From NCBI GenBank assembly GCA_030629485.1, contig DAOVOW010000061.1, positions 1 to 8,790 on the forward strand: 8,790 bases of DNA, given 5' to 3'. Both the position numbers and the translations under genes were made by a program. The stretch comes from a bacterium (GTDB lineage Bacteria > Zixibacteria > MSB-5A5 > GN15 > FEB-12). Below, in pieces: positions 1 through 5,819 of this stretch; position 1 is the stretch's first letter; each line of letters begins with the position of its first letter. The notes under the pieces were generated by a model. It saw only the letters and a list, made by a program, of their open reading frames with translations, made no database searches and was not told the DNA's origin.

Positions 1-1
1 C

Positions 2-286
2 ATGAGGTTGCCGTTGGACGCAGTAGTGCACCGCAACAGTTATCGGATGCCGAGCGATGATGACATCAACCGATGGTACGCCGAGCGCGACAAGGTGTGG
101 GACAAGGTGTCCAAGGAGCGCAAGGAGAAGCTGAAAGGAGAGGACATTCACAGCCTTGCCGAGGCTCTGGCGGTTCAGAGATACTCGGAGGAAGTGGTGG
201 AGCAACGCAGCCGTGGTATCCTCGACAATCTTCGCCGATCGGAATTCGATTTGACCGCCTCACCGTCAGGATCACAAGGATCCTGA
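2..286 (+). CDS. Unrecognised protein, possibly the 3' end of a longer gene
   Basis: An open frame of 94 codons runs from an ATG at the very edge of the window to a TGA at 284-286. I do not recognise the product. It is hydrophilic and charged, with a Lys/Glu-rich middle (about residues 28-50) likely to be helical, no membrane segment and no Cys cluster. Codon use (GAG, AAG, CTG, CGC) resembles the genes downstream, which supports real coding. The ATG may be internal, because nothing upstream is visible to show a ribosome binding site. The last ten or so residues are Ser/Gly-rich and are encoded by the left part of the 265-287 inverted repeat, so the original C-terminus may have been replaced by repeat sequence. 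It has no evident link to the redox locus downstream. Confidence 0.45.
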   Translation: MRLPLDAVVHRNSYRMPSDDDINRWYAERDKVWDKVSKERKEKLKGEDIHSLAEALAVQRYSEEVVEQRSRGILDNLRRSEFDLTASPSGSQGS

Positions 287-287
287 C
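265..287. repeat. Perfect 9-bp inverted repeat (hairpin) overlapping the stop of the first gene
   Basis: GTCAGGATC at 265-273 pairs with GATCCTGAC at 279-287 around the loop ACAAG. The TGA of the upstream frame lies in the right arm. No T-tract follows on either strand, so it is not a canonical intrinsic terminator. It could still act as a 3'-end stabilising hairpin, or form the left end of the repeat-rich element that continues to about 432. Confidence 0.6.
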
Positions 288-440
288 TTACAAGAACTTA
301 GAGATTGCCGCGCTCCCCACGACACGAGTGTCTTCGGTCGCTCGCAATGATGAAAAAAGGAGCGCTGTGGGCGGCAGACGTCCTGAGGCTGTCCCTGTAT
401 CCACGTGGCGCACGAGGACGTACACCACGCACAATATACT
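288..440. repeat. Nested inverted repeats; probable dispersed intergenic element
   Basis: This gene-free stretch holds several nested dyads. GCGCTCC (310-316) pairs with GGAGCGC (359-365) and encloses GACAC-GA-GTGTC (321-332). A second, imperfect pair joins 367-384 to 415-432, with a perfect core ACGTCCT/AGGACGT, and encloses the palindrome CCACGTGG (401-408). Short reading frames crossing it look like chance. The layout is typical of multicopy intergenic elements or a structured RNA, but copy number cannot be judged from one window. Confidence 0.4.
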
Positions 441-452
441 CAAACAGGTTGC

Positions 453-480
453 TTCACAACTCACCAAATATGTGTATATT
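453..480 (+). promoter_or_regulatory. Weak candidate sigma-70-type promoter for the activator gene
   Basis: TTCACA (453-458) and TATATT (475-480) are separated by 16 bp and lie 30 bp before the GTG start at 510. They sit in an AT-rich patch unlike the surrounding sequence. The -35 match is only moderate, so this is a suggestion for where transcription of the regulator starts. Confidence 0.25.
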
Positions 481-509
481 GCAGGTCAAAGAGATGAGAA
501 GGACTGCCG

Positions 510-1889
510 GTGAGCACCCAAAAGCCGAGTGACAAACGACGGGACCTTGAGTTTTTCAAGGTGATTCTAAGCTCCATTGCCGATGGAGTCTTCACGGTTG
601 ATAGCGACCGCGTTATTACCAGCTTCAATCCGGCGGCTGAAAAAATCACCGGTGTTCCGGCATCGCAAGCGATCGGCCGACAATGTGCCGATGTGTTTAG
701 TTCAGACATCTGCGAGAAGTGTCTGCTGGACAGAACCCTCAAGACGGGTGTCGAGGCGATTGACCACCCGGTGAATATCATTAACAGTCGCGGTGAGAAG
801 ATCCCTATCACCATTTCGACAGCTGTGCTTCGTGACGATGAGGGCAAAATACTCGGAGCGGTAGAGACATTTCGCGATCTGTCCACTATCGAGCATCTGC
901 GAAAGGAATTGGACGGGCGATATTCCATTGAGGATATCATATCGAAAAGCCCCGAGATCCACAAGCTCTTCGCCATCCTTCCCGATATAGCCGAGAGCGA
1001 AAGCACGGTGCTGATCCAGGGTCCGTCCGGCTCCGGCAAGGAGTTGTTCGCTCATGCTATCCACAGCCTAAGCCCACGCAAGGAGAAGAACCTTGTTATC
1101 ATCAACTGCGGCACATTGCCGCACGAGTTGTTCGAATCGGAACTTTTCGGTTATGTGCAGGGCGCCTTTACCGACGCCCGGCAAAACAAGGCCGGCAAGC
1201 TGGCCGGGGCTGCCGGCGGCACGGTGTTTTTTGACGAGATCGGCGATCTGCCATTGTCGACACAGGTGAAGCTGTTGCGTCTCCTGCAACAACGCGAATA
1301 CGAGCCGGTCGGTAGTACCGTCCCAACCAAGGTGGACATCAGAATAATCGCCGCCACTAACCGTGACCTGAAAAGCCGGGTCGCCCAGGGACAATTCCGT
1401 GACGACCTTTACTTCCGCCTGGCTGTCGTCAAGTTGGAACTGCCACCATTGGTGCGTCGGCGCGAGGATGTCCCATACCTGGTCGACCATTTCATCAGGA
1501 AGTACAACGCCCGCAAAGGCAGACGCATTGTCAGTGTCAGCCCGGAAGTGATGAGCGTGCTCATGCATCATGACTTCCCCGGTAATGTCCGTGAACTGGA
1601 GAATATCATAGAGTACGCTTTTGTCATTTGCCATGATAGCATCATCCAGACACATCACCTTCCCGCCGAGCTTCTTAGTCCTTCGGGAGAAATGCAGCAG
1701 AACCCGATTCCTGTCGAAACGCCCGTGACCAAAGCCGTTGACGAATACAACCACATTCTGGCCGCTCTGCGTCAATACGGCGGCAATATTTCCATGGCCG
1801 CCCGTGAATTGGGGATTCACCGGACTACCCTGTGGAGAAAAATGAAACGGTATCAGATCGAATCCGGGATTCCGCCTGTCAAAGATTGA
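510..1889 (+). CDS. Sigma-54-dependent transcriptional activator: PAS, AAA+, Fis-type HTH
   Basis: A 459-residue bacterial enhancer-binding protein that uses ATP hydrolysis to open sigma-54 RNA polymerase complexes. An N-terminal PAS domain (about 15-125) contains C59, C68 and C71, a possible redox, metal or Fe-S sensing site. The AAA+ domain (about 142-370) shows Walker A GPSGSGKE (171-178), the sigma-54 contact loop as GAFTDA (218-223) instead of GAFTGA, Walker B GTVFFDE (237-243), AATNRDL (282-287 region), an arginine-finger region around 297-303, and GNVREL (358-363). The C-terminus (about 412-450) is a Fis-type helix-turn-helix. There is no receiver domain, so control is probably by the PAS ligand or redox state. 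The start is GTG, chosen because AGAAGGA (497-503) sits 6 nt upstream. It lies directly before a sigma-54 promoter and palindrome cluster, so it is the likely regulator of the operon starting at 2064. Confidence 0.93.
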   Translation: MSTQKPSDKRRDLEFFKVILSSIADGVFTVDSDRVITSFNPAAEKITGVPASQAIGRQCADVFSSDICEKCLLDRTLKTGVEAIDHPVNIINSRGEKIPITISTAVLRDDEGKILGAVETFRDLSTIEHLRKELDGRYSIEDIISKSPEIHKLFAILPDIAESESTVLIQGPSGSGKELFAHAIHSLSPRKEKNLVIINCGTLPHELFESELFGYVQGAFTDARQNKAGKLAGAAGGTVFFDEIGDLPLSTQVKLLRLLQQREYEPVGSTVPTKVDIRIIAATNRDLKSRVAQGQFRDDLYFRLAVVKLELPPLVRRREDVPYLVDHFIRKYNARKGRRIVSVSPEVMSVLMHHDFPGNVRELENIIEYAFVICHDSIIQTHHLPAELLSPSGEMQQNPIPVETPVTKAVDEYNHILAALRQYGGNISMAARELGIHRTTLWRKMKRYQIESGIPPVKD

Positions 1890-1901
1890 GTTTCGGGTTT
1901 C

Positions 1902-1963
1902 GTTGCAATAGTTGCAGCCGCGCGCTGCAACGCAACACAATGCGTTGCAACTCACGCAACGCA
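1902..1963. promoter_or_regulatory. Cluster of TTGC/GCAA palindromes, candidate enhancer (UAS) for the sigma-54 activator
   Basis: Overlapping dyads are packed here. GTTGCAGC (1911-1918) pairs with GCTGCAAC (1924-1931). TGCAACGCA (1926-1934) pairs with TGCGTTGCA (1941-1949). TGCGTTGC (1941-1948) pairs with GCAACGCA (1956-1963). A further GTTGCAA lies at 1902-1908. The block is about 60-120 bp upstream of the -24 element, the usual distance for activator-binding sites of sigma-54 promoters, and immediately follows the activator gene. A terminator role is less likely because no T-tract follows. Confidence 0.6.
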
Positions 1964-1967
1964 CTGT

Positions 1968-1980
1968 TAACTCCTTGATT
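1968..1980 (-). promoter_or_regulatory. Candidate IHF (or HU-like) DNA-bending site
   Basis: The minus strand reads AATCAAGGAGTTA, a full match to the IHF core consensus WATCAANNNNTTR. It lies between the palindrome cluster (ending 1963) and the -24 element (2025), exactly where a bend is needed to loop an enhancer-bound activator onto sigma-54 polymerase. Chance matches to this short consensus are common; position is the main support. Confidence 0.5.
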
Positions 1981-2024
1981 CACAATCCAATTGCGATACA
2001 TCGAGTTACGGAATAGTTATAGCG

Positions 2025-2040
2025 TGGCACCGTACTTGCA
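2025..2040 (+). promoter_or_regulatory. Sigma-54 (-24/-12) promoter
   Basis: TGGCAC (2025-2030), a 5-bp spacer, then TTGCA (2036-2040) match the sigma-54 consensus TGGCAC-N5-TTGCW, with the GG and GC pairs spaced by exactly 10 bp. Predicted transcription start is near 2051. It faces the NifX-like gene at 2064 and lies downstream of the activator gene and palindrome cluster. It probably drives the NifX-like gene and, by read-through, the redox-complex operon. Confidence 0.85.
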
Positions 2041-2053
2041 ACATACTATTGGC

Positions 2054-2059
2054 AGAGGA
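2054..2059 (+). promoter_or_regulatory. Ribosome binding site that decides the GTG start at 2064
   Basis: AGAGGA precedes GTG (2064) by 4 nt. An in-frame TTG at 2049 would lie at or before the predicted sigma-54 transcription start (about 2051) and has no upstream Shine-Dalgarno. Starting at GTG gives the N-terminus MKVAIP, which matches how the NifX-like family normally begins. Confidence 0.6.
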
Positions 2060-2063
2060 TGTT

Positions 2064-2810
2064 GTGAAGGTAGCAATTCCACAGCTCGGACCAGTGATCG
2101 CACCCTGTTTTGAAGCGGCCACGACGTTTTTTATCGCTTCGGAGGTCAGCGGACAACTGGAGAATATCCAGACGGTAAAGTGCATCGGAAGCGAAGGGTA
2201 TCGCCGGGTTCGTCTGATGCGGGTTCATGAGGTGGATACGCTGATTTGCAATGGCATCAAGAATCTCTATCGTGATATGCTGGTGGCTTCCGGCGTGCGC
2301 GTGATAAGCCGTATCAGCGCAACTGTCGAACAGGCGTTGGCGGATTTGCGCAGCGGCAGCTTAGTGGCGTCGCGCCAAGCTCCGGATTCTGGCGACACCG
2401 TTTGTGATATGCCGCGCCGTGAGCTTCTTGAGTGGGCAAGGAGACTCTTCGAGCAACGCGGCTACGTGGTCACGCTGGTGCCCGGTGAAGACGCTTTTCT
2501 AATCGACATGATAGCTGAGATCAGTTGTCCCCAGTGCGGCCGACCAGTGCGGGTGGCGATATGCTGCGGCGCCCACGCGTACCGATCAACGATTGAGATC
2601 ACCGAGTTCCACCACAACACCAGGTTGGACTACCACGCCCGCGTGTATGTCAGTCCCTCCAATCCAACGATTGAGACATGTTGCCATGACTATGGAATTG
2701 AACTTGTCGATCCCAGTGTCGATGGTGCGATGGACGTAGAGACCGGAAGTCGTCGCCTGCCGATTCTCAAGGGTCAGATACGAGACCACGAAAGGTTATC
2801 CCTGCCATGA
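2064..2810 (+). CDS. Dinitrogenase iron-molybdenum cofactor (NifX/NafY-like) domain protein with Cys/His-rich C-terminal extension
   Basis: A 248-residue soluble protein. Residues 1-100 fit the DiNase FeMo-co fold found in NifX, NafY, the NifB C-terminus and the orange-protein (ORP) family: an MKVAIP start, an ending equivalent of the usual S-P-H-F-x-x-A motif (here A-P-C-F-E-A-A), then VDTLICNGIKN, ASGVRVI and TVEQALADL near 57-95. The family binds Fe-S or Mo-Fe-S clusters; no nitrogenase genes are seen here, so a nitrogen-fixation role is unlikely. The remainder (about 110-248) is unrecognised and carries C155-x2-C158, C167-C168, H171, H183-H184 and C206-C207-H208, a plausible metal or cluster site. 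It is the first gene behind the sigma-54 promoter, 79 bp before the HdrD-like gene, suggesting an accessory or regulatory role for the redox complex. Sigma-54-controlled ORP proteins of Desulfovibrio are a family parallel. Confidence 0.75.
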   Translation: MKVAIPQLGPVIAPCFEAATTFFIASEVSGQLENIQTVKCIGSEGYRRVRLMRVHEVDTLICNGIKNLYRDMLVASGVRVISRISATVEQALADLRSGSLVASRQAPDSGDTVCDMPRRELLEWARRLFEQRGYVVTLVPGEDAFLIDMIAEISCPQCGRPVRVAICCGAHAYRSTIEITEFHHNTRLDYHARVYVSPSNPTIETCCHDYGIELVDPSVDGAMDVETGSRRLPILKGQIRDHERLSLP

Positions 2811-2848
2811 TGTGTTTTCCTGTATTCAAATCCCCGCCCAGGCTCACC

Positions 2849-2863
2849 CGACCCGCCGGGTCG
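2849..2863. repeat. Short GC-rich inverted repeat between the NifX-like and HdrD-like genes
   Basis: CGACCC (2849-2854), loop GCC, GGGTCG (2858-2863), in the 79-bp gap. There is no following T-tract, so a true terminator is unlikely. It could be an operator, a partial attenuator, or an mRNA-processing or stability hairpin at a segment boundary. Confidence 0.4.
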
Positions 2864-2889
2864 ATGAGCGTGCTTGATAGGAATCTTAA

Positions 2890-4353
2890 ATGAAAACAAA
2901 CGTAATTATAGTTGAGGAAAGACAGCGCGCCTTCAAATCGCTGAGGACCGATGAGATCAGCGAGCGACAAAAGCTCAAGGTGCGGTATCACGTGGAGGAC
3001 TTCGATGTCAACGACCGTCCTCGGCGTTTTCTCGAGGCGTTTGCGGCCATCCTGAAGCACTCCAACTACCGGGTAGCCCTGGACCATTTTATCCGTGTAA
3101 GCGCGAAGTGTTCCCGGTGTGCAACCACCTGTCATGTATACCAAGCCACCGGTAATCCAAAGGATATCCCCTGTTATCGCTCGGAATTGCTGCTGAGCGT
3201 TTACCGACGCCATTTCACGATGGGGGGGATGCTACGGAGCCGGGTGGCAGGCACGGGACACTTGACGGATGAGAAGGTTCAGAAGATGGCGGACAGCTTC
3301 TACGATTGTACAGCCTGTCGCCGTTGCAATCATGAGTGTCCGTCGGGTATCGACCACGGGCTGATCACCCATCTGGGGCGATATATTCTTAGCGAGATAG
3401 GTATCGCCCCGCGAGCCCTGGTGGTGAGTACCCGCGAGCAACTGGAAGGCGCCTCGGGCAACACTTCGGCTATTCCCGTTCCAGCGCTCATTGATACCCT
3501 GGAGTTTCTCAGCGAGGACATGCGGGAAGAAAAGCGCGTGAATATCACCTTCCCACTGGATGTGGAAGGTTCTGAATTCGTGTTCTTCCCGGCTGTCAGT
3601 GATTTTCTGATGGAGGCCGAGACGCTGATGGGGATCGCCGCTGTATTCACTGCTACCGGTGACTCCTGGACGACCGGTACGGGGTATTTCGACGGTATCA
3701 ACTATGGTCTGTTTTACAGTGATCGCATCCTGGAAAGAGTGGTGAAGAAGATCGACATCGAGACCAGGCGACTCAAGGGATCGAAGGTGCTGATAGGTGA
3801 ATGTGGTCACGCCTCGCGCAGCGCCAAGCAGTTCCTGCCTGTCTACTGCGGTGGCAAAGATGCATATCCGGTCGTGAATATCATGGAATACACCTGGGAT
3901 GTGTGGAAAGCCGGTCGGCTGAAATTGGATCCGAATGTAGTCACCGAGAAAGTGACCTACCACGATCCCTGCAATATCGCTCGGCAGGGTTGGATTGTCG
4001 ACAAGCCTCGCGAGCTTCTCAAGGCATTCTGCAAGAACTATGTCGAGCTGAGCCCGAACGGTGAAGACGCCGTCTGTTGCGGCGGCGGCGGTGGCACGGT
4101 ATCGATCGATGAGATTCGCCCGTACCGCACCATGGTCGGCGGCAAGGTCAAGGCCGACCAGATACGGAAATCCGGCTGTAAGATTCTGGTGGCGCCCTGC
4201 GCCAACTGCAAGAAGCAATTAAAAGAACTGGTGGAAGATCAGAAGATCGAGTGTGAAGTCGTCGGGCTGCATGACCTGATCTACAAGGCGATAATTTTTG
4301 ATGATTCACTGAAGGTCTCTCCGGATGAGAAACAGACAGGTGAGGAGGAATAG
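2890..4353 (+). CDS. HdrD/HmcF/DsrK-like cytoplasmic Fe-S oxidoreductase (CCG domain)
   Basis: A 487-residue soluble protein, close to the length of HmcF, expected on the cytoplasmic face of a membrane redox complex. A ferredoxin-like part holds C74-x2-C77-x3-C81 followed by C95, then a canonical C140-x2-C143-x2-C146-x3-C150-P. Aligned to the usual CxxCxxCxxxCP, the first motif lacks its first Cys (Ser71) and has C-H-V-Y where C-P-V-Y is typical; C95 may supply the missing ligand. The C-terminal CCG domain is complete: C361, C396-C397-G and C437-x2-C440, as in HdrB/HdrD/DsrK, where it binds the special [4Fe-4S] cluster that handles disulfides or related thiol substrates. The first CCG half (about 229-310) keeps the fold but retains only C305. 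The ATG follows AGGA (2879-2882) at 7 nt. The substrate could be DsrC-like or another disulfide; not determinable. Confidence 0.85.
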   Translation: MKTNVIIVEERQRAFKSLRTDEISERQKLKVRYHVEDFDVNDRPRRFLEAFAAILKHSNYRVALDHFIRVSAKCSRCATTCHVYQATGNPKDIPCYRSELLLSVYRRHFTMGGMLRSRVAGTGHLTDEKVQKMADSFYDCTACRRCNHECPSGIDHGLITHLGRYILSEIGIAPRALVVSTREQLEGASGNTSAIPVPALIDTLEFLSEDMREEKRVNITFPLDVEGSEFVFFPAVSDFLMEAETLMGIAAVFTATGDSWTTGTGYFDGINYGLFYSDRILERVVKKIDIETRRLKGSKVLIGECGHASRSAKQFLPVYCGGKDAYPVVNIMEYTWDVWKAGRLKLDPNVVTEKVTYHDPCNIARQGWIVDKPRELLKAFCKNYVELSPNGEDAVCCGGGGGTVSIDEIRPYRTMVGGKVKADQIRKSGCKILVAPCANCKKQLKELVEDQKIECEVVGLHDLIYKAIIFDDSLKVSPDEKQTGEEE

Positions 4354-4356
4354 AAC

Positions 4357-5061
4357 ATGGATGCTTGGCTTGAATTTGCTCGTGGACCGCTGTTCCGCCT
4401 CAGCTTTGGCGTCATGATGTTAGGATTGTTGCGCATCCTTCTACTGGATTTGTATGGAGCCTGGGAAGCCTATCGTCGAGCGGGCGACAAGACGCTCCCC
4501 TGGGGATATATCATTCGTCGCACGCTGGTCTGGTTTTTCCCCTTCAACAAGGTTCTCAAAGGCCGCCCGTTTTACAGTATCTGTTCGATTCTGTTTCACA
4601 TAGGGTTGATACTGGTTCCGGTGTTATTGTTCGCCCACATTCAACTTTGGCAAAGTGGAGTGGGCATCAGTTGGCCGGCGCTACCCAAGCCGGTTGCAGA
4701 TTGGCTGACCATATCCACAATCGTTTTCGCCCTGGCGCTATTCATCGGCCGATCATTTAGCCGCATGTCAAGTTTCCTGAGTCGCAAGCAGGACTACTTG
4801 TGGCCGTTGTTGTTGTTACTGCCTTTCGTGACGGGTTACGTGTGCGCCAATATGTCGGTGGGCGCATCAACCTATCAGGTGACAATGTTGATTCATATCT
4901 TGTCGGCGGAGTTGATCTTTGTTCTCCTTCCTTTCACCAAGATCGCCCACTGCATTCTCCTGCCGTTTTCACAGTTCGTTTCGTGTGTTGCCTGGAGGTT
5001 CCCAGCCGACACCGATGATGCCGTGTGTACCACTCTCAACAAGAAAGGAGCGCCGGTATGA
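4357..5061 (+). CDS. Membrane diheme cytochrome b subunit, HmcE/TmcC/DsrM (NarI-like) type
   Basis: A 234-residue integral membrane protein, about the size of HmcE, with five likely membrane spans near 13-33, 74-96, 117-137, 148-166 and 176-206. Candidate heme b ligands are H81, H94, H180 and H198. The last pair is spaced H-x17-H, as in NarI. Such subunits move electrons between menaquinone and the cytoplasmic HdrD-like partner. The start is well supported: GAGGAGG (4342-4348) lies 8 nt before ATG, and the gene begins 3 nt after the preceding stop. Its own TGA overlaps the next ATG as ATGA, indicating translational coupling. Similarity is judged from topology and His placement. Confidence 0.8.
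   Translation: MDAWLEFARGPLFRLSFGVMMLGLLRILLLDLYGAWEAYRRAGDKTLPWGYIIRRTLVWFFPFNKVLKGRPFYSICSILFHIGLILVPVLLFAHIQLWQSGVGISWPALPKPVADWLTISTIVFALALFIGRSFSRMSSFLSRKQDYLWPLLLLLPFVTGYVCANMSVGASTYQVTMLIHILSAELIFVLLPFTKIAHCILLPFSQFVSCVAWRFPADTDDAVCTTLNKKGAPV
5044..5050 (+). promoter_or_regulatory. Ribosome binding site that decides the ATG start at 5058
   Basis: AAAGGAG lies 7 nt before ATG 5058, which overlaps the upstream stop as ATGA. A farther in-frame ATG at 5025 would sit well inside the cytochrome b gene, without a good site, and would add 11 residues (MYHSQQERSAG) that look like neither a signal peptide nor family sequence. Confidence 0.75.
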
Positions 5062-5816
5062 GTATGGCGATCCTTACCGATATCACCAAGTGCATCGGTT
5101 GCTTTGAATGTGTAGCTGCCTGCAAGACAGTCAACGGACATGAAGCCGACAAACCGTATGTCTTTCACATTAATGATGGTCTGTCGGCTCACAACTGGAC
5201 CTCGATTGTCCAGAAGCCGGATAAGCACTTTGTGCGCAAGCAATGCCGTCACTGTCTGGATCCGGCCTGCGCTTCGGCCTGTCCTGTTGCGGCGCTCCAC
5301 CAGACGTCAGAAGGTATCGTGATCTACGAAAGTCACAAGTGCATTGGCTGTCGCTACTGTATGATTGCCTGTCCATACGGAATACCACGCTACGATTGGG
5401 ACAAACCGGTACCCTACGTGCAGAAATGCAACATGTGTTACGAACTAGTCAAGCATGGCAAGCAACCGGCATGCACGGCGGCCTGTCCTACACAGGCGAC
5501 GATTTTCGGTGAACGCAAGGAACTAATAGCAGAGGCTCACCGACGGATCGAGGAAATCCCCGGGAAATACATCAACAAGGTCTTTGGCGAGTTTGAAGTA
5601 GGCGGTACCTCGGTGCTGTACATTTCCGACATCGACCTGGGATTCCTGTCGTACGTCGTAATTCCGGGGACCAAAGCATTGCCGAAGACAACCGCGACCG
5701 CCATGGAAGCGGTTTTGCCCACGTTTTTCGGAGTAGGCGCCGTTATGGGAGGTTTGCACTGGCTGGTCAGGCGTCGGCAGAAACTGCAACGTGAGAACGA
5801 AGGGAGTGAGGGATAG
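5058..5816 (+). CDS. Four-cluster ferredoxin-like subunit (HmcB/DsrO/HybA type) with C-terminal membrane anchor
   Basis: A 252-residue protein with 16 Cys arranged for four [4Fe-4S] clusters: C12/15/18/22, C63/66/71/75, C95/98/101/105 and C124/127/139/143. This is the standard pattern of the electron-transfer subunit that partners NrfD-type membrane proteins in Hmc, Dsr, Hyb, Psr and DMSO-reductase-type complexes. A hydrophobic span at about 217-235 followed by RRRQK suggests a tail anchor with its end in the cytoplasm, as in HybA. Unlike DsrO and HybA, no twin-arginine signal is seen: cluster I begins at residue 12. The gene overlaps the cytochrome b stop and ends 3 nt before the NrfD-like gene, so subunit production is coupled. 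The Fe-S domain would bridge the NrfD subunit and the c hemes if periplasmic; its side of the membrane is uncertain. Confidence 0.87.
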   Translation: MSMAILTDITKCIGCFECVAACKTVNGHEADKPYVFHINDGLSAHNWTSIVQKPDKHFVRKQCRHCLDPACASACPVAALHQTSEGIVIYESHKCIGCRYCMIACPYGIPRYDWDKPVPYVQKCNMCYELVKHGKQPACTAACPTQATIFGERKELIAEAHRRIEEIPGKYINKVFGEFEVGGTSVLYISDIDLGFLSYVVIPGTKALPKTTATAMEAVLPTFFGVGAVMGGLHWLVRRRQKLQRENEGSEG

Positions 5817-5819
5817 CAG

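Noticed and set aside
73..513. 146-codon + strand frame overlapping the first gene and the repeat block
   Set aside because: It crosses the inverted repeats and has Arg/Gly/Thr-rich low-information sequence, no ribosome site and no family resemblance.
1911..1963. Palindromes as an intrinsic terminator of the activator gene
   Set aside because: There is no T-tract after any of the dyads; their multiplicity, shared half-sites and distance to the -24/-12 promoter fit an enhancer better, although a secondary 3'-end role is possible.
1068..1964. 298-codon open frame on the minus strand
   Set aside because: It lies almost entirely opposite the activator gene, whose AAA+ and Fis motifs are unmistakable. 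Its product resembles no family and has no ribosome binding site I can see.
2049..2063. TTG at 2049 as start of the NifX-like gene
   Set aside because: It lies at or before the expected sigma-54 transcription start and lacks a Shine-Dalgarno; GTG 2064 has AGAGGA upstream and gives the family-typical N-terminus.
3232..4218. 328-codon open frame on the minus strand
   Set aside because: Antisense to the HdrD-like gene with its complete CCG and ferredoxin motifs; best explained by codon bias of the true frame.
5025..5057. ATG at 5025 as start of the ferredoxin-like subunit
   Set aside because: The extra 11 residues overlap the cytochrome b gene, are not signal-like, and ATG 5058 has AAAGGAG at 7 nt and the ATGA overlap.
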